Positions 43,032 to 52,065 of a DNA stretch of 64,000 bases are shown here, one piece after another; the stretch's first letter is position 1; each line of letters starts with the position of its first letter. Under the pieces are notes generated by a model. The model saw only the letters and a program-made list of their open reading frames with translations. It did no database searches and was not told where the DNA came from. The stretch lies in assembly GCA_963824085.1 (NCBI GenBank), contig CAWGNT010000023.1, forward strand, positions 186,001-250,000. Reading direction: 5' to 3'. A program made the position numbers and the translations under genes. The DNA is from JARRNE01 sp963824085. GTDB taxonomy: Bacteria; Pseudomonadota; Gammaproteobacteria; Chromatiales; Chromatiaceae.

Positions 43032-44162
43032 TCAACGGTCGCCTTTGTCCACCAGAGAGATGCGGTCGACCGGCGCATCTGCGCCGGCGGCCAGCTCGCT
43101 CGAGCCTTGGAGCTTGATCATCAGGCGCACCTCGTTGGCGGAGTCGGCATACCTGAGGGCGTCCTCGTAGCTGATCTCACCCTCCTCGTATAGCTCGAAC
43201 AGGGCTTGGTCGAAGGTAACCATGCCTTGCTCGCGGGAGCGTTTCATCAGCTCCTTGATCTTATGCACTTCCCCTTTTCGGATCATGTCCGCCACGAGCG
43301 GAGTATTGATCAATACCTCGACGACGGCACGCCGCCCATGGCCGTCCTTGCGAGGGCAGAGCTGTTGGGCGACTACACCCTTCAGGTTGAGCGAAAGATC
43401 CATGAAGAGCTGGCCGCGCGCCTCCTCGGAGAAGAAGTTGATAATACGGTCCAACGCCTGGTTGGCATTGTTCGCATGTAGTGTCGCCAGGACCAGATGA
43501 CCGGTTTCCGCGAACACGATGGCCTGCTCCATCGTTTGCTTGCTGCGGATCTCGCCGATCAGGATGACATCCGGGGCCTGGCGCAGCGTGTTCCTTAGGG
43601 CAACCTCGAAGGACTCCGTGTCAACGCCTACCTCGCGCTGGGTGATAATGCACCCGTCATGCTCGTGTACGAACTCGATGGGGTCTTCCACCGTAATGAT
43701 GTGACCGCTCGAATGACGGTTCCGGTAGCCGATGATGGCGGCAAGTGATGTAGACTTCCCCGTCCCGGTACCGCCGACGAAGATCACCATCCCGCGCTTG
43801 GTCATGGCAAGCTCCTGCAGGACGGGCGGCAAGCGCAGCTCCTCAATCGTCGGGATTCGCGTCTCGATGCGGCGCAGGACCATTCCGATGGCATCGCGCT
43901 GAATGAACGCACTGACGCGGAAGCGGCCCACCCCTTTGGCGCCGATGGCGAACTGACACTCCCTGGTCTCCTCGAACTCCTTGCGCTGCTTGTCATTCAT
44001 CACACTGTAGACGACCTCCCGTGCCAGGGCAGGCGTCAGTGACTGGCTTCCGACCGGGCGGATGACGCCGTCGATCTTGATCGAGGGCGGCCGTCCAGCC
44101 GTGATGAAAAGGTCCGAAGCCCTCTTCTCGACCATCAGCACCAGCAGCGGTTTGATATCCAT
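43032..44162 (-). CDS. pilU: Type IV pilus retraction ATPase PilU
   Basis: A 376-residue hexameric ATPase that assists PilT. Walker A GGTGTGKSTS, Asp box TVEDPIEFVHEHDGCIITQR, Walker B-like DVILIGEIRS, His box ETGHLVLATLHANNANQALD. The Glu-rich C-terminal extension beyond AIRLA-type residues distinguishes PilU from PilT. ATG 44162 (MDIKPLLVLM) has GGGAG upstream; the open frame to 44207 is not used. It lies 99 bp downstream of pilT. Confidence 0.92.
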   Translation of the reverse strand: MDIKPLLVLMVEKRASDLFITAGRPPSIKIDGVIRPVGSQSLTPALAREVVYSVMNDKQRKEFEETRECQFAIGAKGVGRFRVSAFIQRDAIGMVLRRIETRIPTIEELRLPPVLQELAMTKRGMVIFVGGTGTGKSTSLAAIIGYRNRHSSGHIITVEDPIEFVHEHDGCIITQREVGVDTESFEVALRNTLRQAPDVILIGEIRSKQTMEQAIVFAETGHLVLATLHANNANQALDRIINFFSEEARGQLFMDLSLNLKGVVAQQLCPRKDGHGRRAVVEVLINTPLVADMIRKGEVHKIKELMKRSREQGMVTFDQALFELYEEGEISYEDALRYADSANEVRLMIKLQGSSELAAGADAPVDRISLVDKGDR

Positions 44163-44261
44163 GGCTTCTCCCGCGGAGATCTGTTCTACCCATGTAACGG
44201 CTGACACTCACTGAGCAGGGTTACCCTCGCGAGAGCAGCAGCCCGTGCTCTTCTGGTGAGC

Positions 44262-45299
44262 CTACCCGAAGGCGTCTTTGTTCTGGGCCTTGGTCTTGGC
44301 GTCCGCTCGGGTGATCAGGCCCTTCTTCACGAGGTCCTGCAGGTTCTGATCCAGCGTCTGCATCCCGTACGCCTGCCCGGTCTGGATCGCCGAATACATC
44401 TGAGCCACCTTGTCCTCTCGGATGAGGTTCCGTATGGCCGGCGTCGCGATCATGATCTCATGCGACGCAATCCGCCCACCGCCGATCTTCTTCATAAGGG
44501 TTTGTGCGATGACCGAGCGCAATGACTCCGAAAGCATCGAGCGCACCATGGTCTTTTCGGCCCCAGGGAAGACGTCGATGATGCGGTCGATCGTCTTTGC
44601 CGCCGAGCTCGTATGCAGGGTCCCGAACACCAGGTGGCCGGTCTCCGCGGCGGTCAGCGCCAGGCGAATGGTCTCCAGGTCGCGCATCTCGCCCACCAGG
44701 ATGATGTCGGGGTCCTCGCGCAGGGCGGAGCGTAGCGCCTCGCTGAACCCCAACGTGTCCTTATGCACCTCGCGCTGGTTGATGAGGCACTTCTTGCTCG
44801 TGTGAACGAACTCGATCGGGTCCTCGATGGTGAGGATATGGCCGTACTCCCGCTCGTTCAGAAAATCAATCATCGCCGCCAGGGTCGTGGATTTACCGGA
44901 CCCCGTCGGGCCGGTCACCAGCACCAGGCCGCGCGGCACATTGACGATGTCTTTGAAGATCGGTGGCGCGCTCAGATCCTCGAGCGTGAGCACCTTGGAG
45001 GGAATGGTCCGAAAGACTGCCGCGGCCCCGCGCTTTTGGTTGAAGGCATTCACGCGGAATCTGGCTACGCCCGGGATCTCGAACGAGAAATCGACCTCCA
45101 GGAACTCCTCGTAGTCCTTGCGCTGCTTATCGTTCATGATGTCGTAGGCAAGGGAATGGACGGTCCGGTGCTCCAGGGGCGGCACGTTGATGCGGCGCAT
45201 ATCGCCATCAACCCGGATCATGGGCGGCAGGCCTGCGGAAAGATGCAGGTCCGAGGCGTTGTTCTTGACGCTGAAAGCAAGCAACTCGGCGATGTCCAC
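44262..45299 (-). CDS. pilT: Type IV pilus retraction ATPase PilT
   Basis: A 345-residue ATPase powering pilus retraction and twitching. MDIAELLAFSVKNNASDLHL start, Walker A GPTGSGKST (130-138), Asp box TIEDPIEFVHTSKKCLINQR, DIILVGEMRDLETIR, His box ETGHLVFGTLHTSSAAKTID, and AIRNLIREDKVAQM near the end. It heads pilTU and is read away from the hyp genes. It complements the Pil/Chp cluster at 25-34 kb. Confidence 0.95.
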   Translation of the reverse strand: MDIAELLAFSVKNNASDLHLSAGLPPMIRVDGDMRRINVPPLEHRTVHSLAYDIMNDKQRKDYEEFLEVDFSFEIPGVARFRVNAFNQKRGAAAVFRTIPSKVLTLEDLSAPPIFKDIVNVPRGLVLVTGPTGSGKSTTLAAMIDFLNEREYGHILTIEDPIEFVHTSKKCLINQREVHKDTLGFSEALRSALREDPDIILVGEMRDLETIRLALTAAETGHLVFGTLHTSSAAKTIDRIIDVFPGAEKTMVRSMLSESLRSVIAQTLMKKIGGGRIASHEIMIATPAIRNLIREDKVAQMYSAIQTGQAYGMQTLDQNLQDLVKKGLITRADAKTKAQNKDAFG

Positions 45300-45575
45300 G
45301 CGGGCACTCCGTGTCGATTCAGGGTGAGGCCGTTAGCGCACATGGAAGAATAACGCCAACATCGCCCGCGCTGGCAACCACCGAGTGTCCGGAGCGTGAT
45401 CCGGACCGCGGATTTGGCCGCTCATTGGCCAGCCCGAGGAGATCAGAGGCCCGACGTTCAGGCAATATGCCTGCCATCGAGTGCGCGCTCAAATCCGGCA
45501 GCGAAGCACTAGAGCCGGAAAACGGAACCTGGAGGCCGGAGACTGGAGGCTCGAAGCTGGAGGGGGCAAGCTCGC
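45300..45575. other. Intergenic region pilT / hypE
   Basis: 276 bp between genes of the same strand. The hypE-proximal part (about 45520-45570) is a degenerate run of GGAGGC/CTGGAG-type units (for example GGAGACTGGAGGCTCGAAGC), similar to the run near 15860. It must hold the pilT promoter; no clear boxes were identified. Confidence 0.4.
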
Positions 45576-46625
45576 CTAACAAATCCGCGGCAGCTGCTCG
45601 CCCGCCAGCCAATCGACAATGCGTTGGCCCCCGAAGGCGGTTTCCATTTGGACGAAGTGATGGGGGTCGTCTACGACCTCGCCGATGACGGCGGCCTTTG
45701 CCCCAAGGGGATGGCCGTGCATCGCCGCGAGCAGGATCTCGGCCCGCTCGCCGGGGCAGATGGCGACGAGCTTGCCCTCGTTGGCCACGTAGAGGGGATC
45801 GAGCCCCAAGAGCTCGCACGCCGCCGCGACCTCCGAACGCACGGGGATGGCGCTCTCCCGGATCTGCATCCCCACGCCCGACTGATGCGCGAGCTCGTTC
45901 AGGGTCGTGGCGAGCCCGCCGCGGGTCGGGTCACGCAGGCAGTGGATGCAGGGTGCAGTCTCCAGCATGGCAGCGACCAGCCCGTGAAGCGCAGCGGTGT
46001 CGGACTCGATGGCAGTCTCGAAACCCAGATTCTCCCGCTTGGACATGACCGCGACACCGTGGTCGCCGATGGTCCCGCTGACCAGGATGGCGTCGCCGGG
46101 CCGTGCCAGGTCACCGGAGATGGTCACGCCATCGGGCACCACGCCGACACCCGTGGTGGTGATGAACACCCCGTCCGCCTTGCCTCGCTCCACCACCTTG
46201 GTGTCTCCAGTCACGACGGGAACCCCCGCCTCGTTCGCTGCCCGCGCCATGCTCTCGACCACCCTTGCAAGATCGGCCAAGGGAAAGCCTTCCTCCAGGA
46301 TGAACCCCGCGGCAAGATAGAGGGGCCGAGCTCCGCCCATGGCGAGGTCGTTGATGGTGCCGTGGACCGAGAGGCTGCCGATGTCGCCGCCGGGGAAGAA
46401 GAGCGGCGAGATCACATGGCCGTCCGTGCTCATCGCCAGGCGGCCTGGTGGCGGCAGAAAAACGGCCTGGTCGTTGCCCTGCCGCAGCAGCGCGTTGTCG
46501 AGATAGTGCTTGAACAGCTCCTCGATGACCTGCGCCATCGCCCGGCCGCCGCTTCCGTGGGTCATGTCCACGGCCCCGCGCCGGACATCCAGGCGCACGG
46601 GGAAGCGTCGGTGCGCGTCGCCCAT
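45576..46625 (-). CDS. hypE: Hydrogenase maturation protein HypE
   Basis: Dehydrates the thiocarbamate on its own C-terminal cysteine to thiocyanate, supplying cyanide ligands for the [NiFe] site. The 349-residue PurM-like protein has MTHGSGGRAMAQVIEELF, STDGHVISPLFFPGGDIGSL, GTINDLAMGGARPLYL, VTGDTKVVERGKADGVFI, LRDPTRGGLATTLNELAH and LYVANEGKLVAICP. It ends in PRIC, the required terminal cysteine. It lies 3 bp after hypD. HypF, its partner, is not in the window. Confidence 0.96.
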   Translation of the reverse strand: MGDAHRRFPVRLDVRRGAVDMTHGSGGRAMAQVIEELFKHYLDNALLRQGNDQAVFLPPPGRLAMSTDGHVISPLFFPGGDIGSLSVHGTINDLAMGGARPLYLAAGFILEEGFPLADLARVVESMARAANEAGVPVVTGDTKVVERGKADGVFITTTGVGVVPDGVTISGDLARPGDAILVSGTIGDHGVAVMSKRENLGFETAIESDTAALHGLVAAMLETAPCIHCLRDPTRGGLATTLNELAHQSGVGMQIRESAIPVRSEVAAACELLGLDPLYVANEGKLVAICPGERAEILLAAMHGHPLGAKAAVIGEVVDDPHHFVQMETAFGGQRIVDWLAGEQLPRIC

Positions 46626-46628
46626 CCC

Positions 46629-47756
46629 TTAGGCAGCCCGACCGGGGGTGCGAAAGCGGCCGTAGGTCCAGTAAGCGGCGCAGGCACCTTCCGACGACAC
46701 CATGCAGGAGCCCATGGGGTTCTCCGGCGTGCAGACGGTGCCGAAGAGCTTGCAATCGGTGGGTGTCTTGACGCCGCGCAGGATGCTCGGACACTCGCAC
46801 CCCTTCACGTCGCGGCTCTCTCCGAGCCCGACCGGAAAACGGCTCTCCGCATCCAGATCCGCGTAGCCATCGGCAATCCGCAGCGCGCTGTAGGGGAGAT
46901 GGCCGAGGCCGCGCCACTCGAAGCTTTCGCGCAGCGCAAAGGCCTCGTCCATTAGGGCTTGGGCCTTGCGGTTCCCCTCCGGCGTGACCGCCCGAGTGTA
47001 CTGATTCTCCACCTCGCAACGGCTCTCGTTGATCTGGCGAATGAGCATGAGGGCGGACTGCATGACGTCAAGAGGCTCGAAGCCAGCGATCACCACCGGC
47101 TTGGCGAACTCTCGCGGAACAAAGCTGTACGGCAGACTGCCGATGACTGTGCTGACGTGTGAAGGTCCGAGTATCCCGTCGATGGACACGGCGTCCGGGG
47201 CGGCGGAAGCGAGAATCGTGCGCAGCGCCGGAGGGGTGAGCACGTGATTGCAGAAGACGGAGAAATTGGTGAGCCTTCCCGCCCGCGCCTGCCGCAAGGC
47301 CACGGCCGTCGCCGGAGTAGTGGTCTCGAACCCGATCGCGAAGAACACGACCTGACGGCTGCGATCGGCGCGGGCGATGGTAAGCGCGTCCTGAGTCGAG
47401 TAAACCATCCGGATGTCCGCACCCCCCGCCTTGGCTTTCAACAGGCTGCGGCGGTCCCCTGCGGGCACACGCATCAGATCCGCATAAGTACAAAGCGTGA
47501 CACCGTATGATTCGGCGAGCGCAATGGCCTGATCGATTCGCGGCGTGGGGAGCACGCACACCGGGCAGCCGGGGCCATGAACGAAGCGCACGTTCGCCGG
47601 CATAAGGTCTTGGACCCCGTACCGAAAAATGGCGTGGGTGTGCCCCCCGCAGAACTCCATCAGGCGATACTCGCGTCCCGCGTCCGCCTCAGCGGCCACG
47701 GCCCCAGCCAACCCTCGTGCAAGCGACTGATCGCGGAACTCGTCGACGTACTTCAT
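46629..47756 (-). CDS. hypD: Hydrogenase maturation protein HypD
   Basis: Iron-sulfur scaffold for the Fe(CN)2CO unit, working with HypC. The 375-residue protein has MEFCGGHTHAIFRYG, VHGPGCPVCVLPTPRID, FFAIGFETTTPATAVAL and the C-terminal [4Fe-4S] region with GCECPSILRGVKTPTDCKLF, GTVCTPENPMGSCMVS. The start overlaps the end of hypC by 4 bp (ATGA). Confidence 0.96.
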   Translation of the reverse strand: MKYVDEFRDQSLARGLAGAVAAEADAGREYRLMEFCGGHTHAIFRYGVQDLMPANVRFVHGPGCPVCVLPTPRIDQAIALAESYGVTLCTYADLMRVPAGDRRSLLKAKAGGADIRMVYSTQDALTIARADRSRQVVFFAIGFETTTPATAVALRQARAGRLTNFSVFCNHVLTPPALRTILASAAPDAVSIDGILGPSHVSTVIGSLPYSFVPREFAKPVVIAGFEPLDVMQSALMLIRQINESRCEVENQYTRAVTPEGNRKAQALMDEAFALRESFEWRGLGHLPYSALRIADGYADLDAESRFPVGLGESRDVKGCECPSILRGVKTPTDCKLFGTVCTPENPMGSCMVSSEGACAAYWTYGRFRTPGRAA

Positions 47757-47989
47757 GAGACGCCCTCCACCGCGGAACCCGCCTCGGCGATGAGCGTGAG
47801 AGTTCGCTCAGCCTCCTCAGGGCTGATCTTGTTCAACGCATACCCGACGTGGACCAATAGGTAGTCGCCTAGGGCCACACCATCCACCAAGGCAAGCGAC
47901 ACCTGCTTGCTCACCCCGTCAAGGGCAACGGTGGCCAGATCGCTCGCCGCATCGATGGCGACGACCTTCGCTGGAATTGCTAGACACAT
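47753..47989 (-). CDS. hypC: Hydrogenase assembly chaperone HypC
   Basis: A 78-residue chaperone that carries the iron ligand unit to the large subunit. It starts MCLAIPAKVVAID with the essential N-terminal Cys2 and includes LVHVGYALNKISPEEAERTL. It lies 33 bp after hupK and overlaps hypD. Confidence 0.95.
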   Translation of the reverse strand: MCLAIPAKVVAIDAASDLATVALDGVSKQVSLALVDGVALGDYLLVHVGYALNKISPEEAERTLTLIAEAGSAVEGVS

Positions 47990-48022
47990 AATTACCTGCC
48001 ACCCGCTCCTAACGCGAGGCGC

Positions 48023-49198
48023 TCAACAAATGAAGACATCATAGTCGACACAAGGATCCACAGCGGTCACGAAGATGGACGCTTGGCGCCCGAGCGTCAC
48101 GTCGTCCGCGGCGGACAACCGCGCGAGGCCGCTTGCTACCACACCCCCGGGGTGGAAGTTCCATTCCGTCGGCGCCAGAATGCGGTAGTCCGTCACTCGG
48201 CCGCGGTCCACCACCGCGCGGTGGATCAAAAGGCCCCGCGCCGCCGGTACCTGTGCCAGGCCCACTCCATGGATCGGAGCATCCTGCGCTTCCGCTCGCA
48301 AACTGCCCAGGTCCGCGAGTCCATCGCGCAGAGCCTCCTGAAGGGCGGCAAGCTCCACGAGCTGCGCGCCGAGGCGCGGCAGTAATCCATTTCCCCACTC
48401 GCGGCTCAGCGCCGCGACCAACGGTTGCCCGAGGTTGCGGCTGTAAGGCGACGCCTCGGCAGGACGACCCTGCCACACTGGTGCGGCCACCAGCTGCGCG
48501 GCATCGCCACCGCCGAGCAGCTGCTCGAGCTCACCAACCGAGAGCGCGGGCAGGGGCGCAACCGAGCTTGAGCCCAAGCCCACCCATCCGGATTCCACCA
48601 CAGTTGCGATTATTCGGGCGGCGCAGGTGGGCGACCTGCGGCACCAAGCAAGCAGATCGCCCTGGTTTCGAATCGTCGCGAGCCACTCGGCGGGAGCGAC
48701 CCCAAGCACCCGATCGGCGCACACTCGGGACAGCTCGTCGACCGCATGGGTTGCCGCCGTGACGTCCGTTCGCACGAGTTGGGCCGCGGGGGCCAGAGTC
48801 TGTCGTCCGCCCAGGGAGTCGCTCAAAGCCGCATGCGCACGCATGACGGCGGTCATGCCTTGGGCGTCGGGCGGCTCACCAAGAAAAGGCGGCCAGTCGA
48901 GAAGTATCCTCCAGAAGTGTTCCTTGACCGTCTCCCCATCGACGAGGAGCCGCCGGACGTCGGCTATGCGGGGATCCGCGGCGATCTCCAGCGCCGCCTC
49001 ACAGGCGGCCACGCAGGCGCTCGCCTGAGCTGTGGCGCAGATGCTGAATAAGGTCGGCAGTCGCGTTACGGTCTCTTTCACGGTCTTACCGACGAACACT
49101 CGGCTCGCGGATACCAGTCGTGACGAGCTGATCACCGCGCGGAGCCCGTCAGGGGTCCTGCGGAGCTCAATGTTGAGCCTGCCGGCGAAATCCGCCAT
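48023..49198 (-). CDS. hupK: HupK-like hydrogenase large-subunit homologue (accessory)
   Basis: A 391-residue protein related to [NiFe]-hydrogenase large subunits but with degenerate metal sites. The first motif, normally RxCGxC, reads SICATA (C54 kept, second Cys lost, with Gln in the His position). The last motif, normally DPCxxC, reads DPCVDYDVFIC at the very end (C383 kept, second Cys replaced by Tyr). This pattern, and the place before hypCDE, matches HupK, thought to be a scaffold in active-site assembly. It is not a hydrogenase subunit itself. It heads the hupK-hypC-hypD-hypE operon. Confidence 0.83.
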   Translation of the reverse strand: MADFAGRLNIELRRTPDGLRAVISSSRLVSASRVFVGKTVKETVTRLPTLFSICATAQASACVAACEAALEIAADPRIADVRRLLVDGETVKEHFWRILLDWPPFLGEPPDAQGMTAVMRAHAALSDSLGGRQTLAPAAQLVRTDVTAATHAVDELSRVCADRVLGVAPAEWLATIRNQGDLLAWCRRSPTCAARIIATVVESGWVGLGSSSVAPLPALSVGELEQLLGGGDAAQLVAAPVWQGRPAEASPYSRNLGQPLVAALSREWGNGLLPRLGAQLVELAALQEALRDGLADLGSLRAEAQDAPIHGVGLAQVPAARGLLIHRAVVDRGRVTDYRILAPTEWNFHPGGVVASGLARLSAADDVTLGRQASIFVTAVDPCVDYDVFIC

Positions 49199-49478
49199 GC
49201 TGGCGCCGCTCCTATCCGAACTAAGGCGATTTCCGTCAACTCATGTACCACTTTACTGGTCCTTTCGCCCGCCTTCGGTGTCGGTGGGCAGTCACACAGC
49301 CCAGCTATGCGCCTGCCGGCCATCCTTGAAGCCGAACGAAAATCCTGCGCGATCTAGAACATGATTTTCCGACAATCGCTCAACTTGTCAGACCGTTAGT
49401 CTAGCCGAAGGAACCGTGGCAATATCCGCGTGCGCCCCGTGTATTCGGGTTGCGCATTCGGGCCAAAAAGGGAAAATC

Positions 49479-50075
49479 ATGCTCACGCGCGAGCAGCTCA
49501 CCCAACTGCGCGCCGACATCGTGTTCACGGCCACGCTAGGCGGCCGCGACCTCGTCTTTCGCAGCACCTGGGGGCTCTTCTCCCCGCGGGAGATCGACGA
49601 GGGCACGCGGCTGTTGCTGCGGCACATCGACGTCAAACCCAACGACCATTGCTTGGACCTCGGCTGTGGCTATGGACCCATCGGACTCGCCATCGCAGCG
49701 CTCGCACCCGAGGGGCAGGTACTCATGGTCGACAAGGACTTTGTTGCAGTCGACTATGCCCAGCGCAACGCCAAGGGCAACGGACTACCCAATGCGCGCG
49801 CCCAGCTGAGCAATGGCTTCGACCAGGTGGACCCGAAGCAGCGCTTCGATCTTATAGCGAGCAACATCCCCGCGAAGGTGGGCAAGGAGCTCCTCGCCCT
49901 ATACTTACATGATGCCCACGACCGCCTCCGACCCGGCGGCCGTCTCTATCTGGTCACCATCAACGGCCTTCGCGAGTTCATGAAGCGAAACCTCCGTGAG
50001 GTCTTCGGGAACTATGAGAAGGTCAAGCAAGGCGCGCACTACACGGTCGCGCTCGCCAGAAAGGCCGGGGCCTGA
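49479..50075 (+). CDS. RsmC-like class I SAM-dependent methyltransferase
   Basis: A 198-residue single-domain protein resembling the C-terminal half of RsmC (16S rRNA G1207). VFRSTWGLFSPREIDEGTRL, motif I CLDLGCGYGPIGLAIA, VDKDFVAVDYAQRNAKGN, and motif IV SNIPAKVGKELL where RsmC proper has NPPF. GGRLYLVTINGLREFMKR ends the fold. ATG 49479 follows a weak AAGGG; the frame is open to 49416. The substrate is uncertain because motif IV differs. Confidence 0.8.
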   Translation: MLTREQLTQLRADIVFTATLGGRDLVFRSTWGLFSPREIDEGTRLLLRHIDVKPNDHCLDLGCGYGPIGLAIAALAPEGQVLMVDKDFVAVDYAQRNAKGNGLPNARAQLSNGFDQVDPKQRFDLIASNIPAKVGKELLALYLHDAHDRLRPGGRLYLVTINGLREFMKRNLREVFGNYEKVKQGAHYTVALARKAGA

Positions 50076-50098
50076 TGGCCCGGGGAATCGCTCGGCGG

Positions 50099-50695
50099 CT
50101 ATTCCTTGGCGAGCAGCCCGAGCATCCGCTCCGCCTCGCGGCCGATGTCATTGTCGGGACCCAGGGAACGGGCCTTCTCCAGGGCCGTCTTCGCCCCCGC
50201 CTTGTCCCCGCCCTGCGCGCTGACGAAGCCCAATGTCAGCCAGATGCGCTGGAAGCCTGGAGCCTTGGCGGTCCCTTGCCTGAGGACATCTAGGGCCGCC
50301 TGCGCCTGGCCGGAGTAATAGAGCGCGAGCCCCAGGTCGTTGTACGCATCCGGGCCCTTGGGATCCAGCTCCAGGACGCGCCGGTAAAGGGGGATTGCCT
50401 CGCCGTAACGCTGTTGGCTGAAGAGCTCGTCCGCCTTTTCCCTGAGCAGCACCGGATTGCTCTCGGTGATGGCCGCTGGGATGTTGCTGCCGCCCCCCTG
50501 GATTGCGTTCTGAATCCAGGTGCGCTGTCCCGTCTCCGGCATGGAATGGGGGGACTGCGTCTCCGCCGCGGGCGCCGCGACCGGCCGCGGGGGGTTGCGG
50601 AGGTAGTAGTCGCGTGTCACCGCAAACACGGCGAAACCGTAAAAGGCGAGAAAGAAAACGACGACGACCCATTGAACGGGTGACAGCTTTGGCAT
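50099..50695 (-). CDS. Membrane-anchored TPR protein
   Basis: A 198-residue protein with one N-terminal membrane helix (VQWVVVVFFLAFYGFAVFAV) and a periplasmic or outward part. It has three TPR units: ADELFSQQRYGEAIPLYRRV, PDAYNDLGLALYYSGQAQAA and QRIWLTLGFVSAQGGDKAGA. No enzyme motif. It converges on the methyltransferase gene with a 23-bp gap. Confidence 0.8.
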   Translation of the reverse strand: MPKLSPVQWVVVVFFLAFYGFAVFAVTRDYYLRNPPRPVAAPAAETQSPHSMPETGQRTWIQNAIQGGGSNIPAAITESNPVLLREKADELFSQQRYGEAIPLYRRVLELDPKGPDAYNDLGLALYYSGQAQAALDVLRQGTAKAPGFQRIWLTLGFVSAQGGDKAGAKTALEKARSLGPDNDIGREAERMLGLLAKE

Positions 50696-50892
50696 GTCCG
50701 TCTCGTTGGCGCTTGTTGACGAAAGATGAGCGGGATCTGATATAGGCGGTGATGCTAAGAGTGACGTTCACCGGTGTCAAAGCCAGGCAGCACTCACCAT
50801 GCGCATCAGCTCGCCGACCGAATGCGGCTTAGTCGGAAGCGCATCATTGTCCCTGCTTCGCCCACCGAATCAGATTGGAAGGGTGCGCCTAG

Positions 50893-50915
50893 CCAAAACC
50901 GTTCTAACGTTTTGG
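50893..50915. repeat. Hairpin in the gap at the island edge
   Basis: CCAAAAC-(c)GTT-ct-AACGTTTTGG forms a stem with one bulge. It lies within the 344-bp gap 50696-51039, which otherwise shows no gene. It may mark the end of the decayed island or be a terminator remnant. Confidence 0.35.
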
Positions 50916-51041
50916 GATGTGGTTCAGCCGGAGTAAAGACCTAGACGTTCGGATTGGTTGTTGAGCAGCGCCTTGATGGGGCGATGTCGAGGGCGGCCAC
51001 CGCGCCGGGTGGAGCGTCGATCATCCTAGAAAGAGCTGTTC

Positions 51042-51172
51042 ACCACGAAGTGCACGAAGAAACACGAAGAAGAACAGAGTCGTCGAGATGAGTTTGGCTG
51101 ATCTTTGTCGCACCCGCAGGGTGAAGCCCCAAGTCTCCACATATCATTAAAATCCTTCGTGTGCTTCGTGGT
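51042..51172. repeat. Palindromic dispersed repeat (CACGAAG type)
   Basis: The arm ACCACGAAGTGCACGAAG (51042-51059) pairs with 51155-51172, with 16 of 18 matches. Units of about 9 bp (CACGAAGxA) recur. Repeats of this kind are scattered in many environmental bacteria and are often mis-called as small proteins. It interrupts the helicase fragment that starts at 51372. Confidence 0.7.
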
Positions 51173-51372
51173 TCAACTGCCGGGTTGAGGATCATCTGCG
51201 CCAACATCCGGAAAACCGCAGCATCGGTCTTCCCACCGGCAGTAGGCGCAAGGACTAAGGGGTTCAGTCCGTCAAGCAGGGCTTGCCCAGCCTCTTCCTG
51301 AACCGCTCGAAGGCTCGACCAGCCTAGGCTTGCCACAATCCCTTCCTGCACCCGCGGCGGGATAGGCCGCAA
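51173..51372 (-). pseudogene. 5' fragment of a Lhr-like DEAD/DEAH helicase (BrxHI-like)
   Basis: About 65 residues of a helicase N-terminus. PRVQEGIVASLGWSSLRAVQ is the Q-motif region, then LLDGLNPLVLAPTAGGKT with an intact Walker A (APTAGGKT), then DAAVFRMLAQMI, after which homology stops at a palindromic repeat. The rest of the helicase is gone. The start resembles helicases of BREX type 6 (BrxHI) and related Lhr-like proteins; this is from memory of the family. On the same strand just upstream (51373-51480) another frame reads LLELSSAGVRYCKAL, perhaps the end of a preceding lost gene. Confidence 0.6.
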
Positions 51373-51487
51373 TTTGCTCCGGTCGCGCGCGTCCTGATGC
51401 GGCTTCTGTGGTGAGCGTGTCCAACGCCTTGCAGTAGCGCACCCCGGCCGAGGACAGCTCCAGCAGGTCTGCGGGGCCGCCGGTCGG

Positions 51488-52048
51488 TTAGGCCCAGAGA
51501 TCGCCTAAGGCCAGCTGGACGGCGTCGAACGGCGGCACCGCGACGAGCTCGTCACCGCGCCAGTGCCCGAGCTGCCGCCAGTCGCCGTTCTCCAGCACAA
51601 ACGCCTCCAGCGTCTGTTTGAGGGGGTCGATTAGCCAGGCGAAGCCAACCCGATAGTGTGCATAGATCGGCATCTTGATCTGGCGGTCCTTGCTCTCCGT
51701 GGACGGCGACAGGATCTCGCAGACCCAGTCCGGAACGACTTCGAAACGCTGGTCCTTGGGCAGCTGCGGCAGACGCGCCCTGCGCCATCCGGCGAGATCC
51801 GGGACACAGACCTCCTGATCGCGCACGAAATGGATCTCAGGCTCCACCAGAATTCGCCACCCGCCAGGCCCGCCTCGACCGCGGTCGAACGGTCCTCCAA
51901 GCTCGATCTGCAGCGCGGACCCCACACCCATGTGGGGACCGGAAGGCCGCGGCTGGGCGTGAAGCTGGCCGTTGAGGATCTCCCCCGTGAGTCCTTCCGG
52001 CAACGCCGTCAAGCGGTCGTAGAGGGAATAGGATTCAGAAAGTTGCAT
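51488..52048 (-). CDS. Uma2-family (DUF820) putative nuclease
   Basis: A 186-residue protein with the restriction-endonuclease-like fold of Uma2 proteins. YSLYDRLTALPEGLTGEILN with the conserved Glu, WRILVEPEIHFVRDQEVCVPDLAGWRR (PD motif), VPDWVCEILSPSTESKDRQIK (ExxSPST and D-x-K). It appears intact although it lies among gene fragments. Uma2 families expand in many genomes, and their role is unproven. It separates the AlbA-type and helicase fragments. Confidence 0.85.
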   Translation of the reverse strand: MQLSESYSLYDRLTALPEGLTGEILNGQLHAQPRPSGPHMGVGSALQIELGGPFDRGRGGPGGWRILVEPEIHFVRDQEVCVPDLAGWRRARLPQLPKDQRFEVVPDWVCEILSPSTESKDRQIKMPIYAHYRVGFAWLIDPLKQTLEAFVLENGDWRQLGHWRGDELVAVPPFDAVQLALGDLWA

Positions 52049-52065
52049 AGCTCTTCGAAATTGTG

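Noticed and set aside
49416..49450. Sigma54-type promoter near TGGCAATATCC
   Set aside because: The spacing between the GG and GC elements does not fit the -24/-12 consensus.
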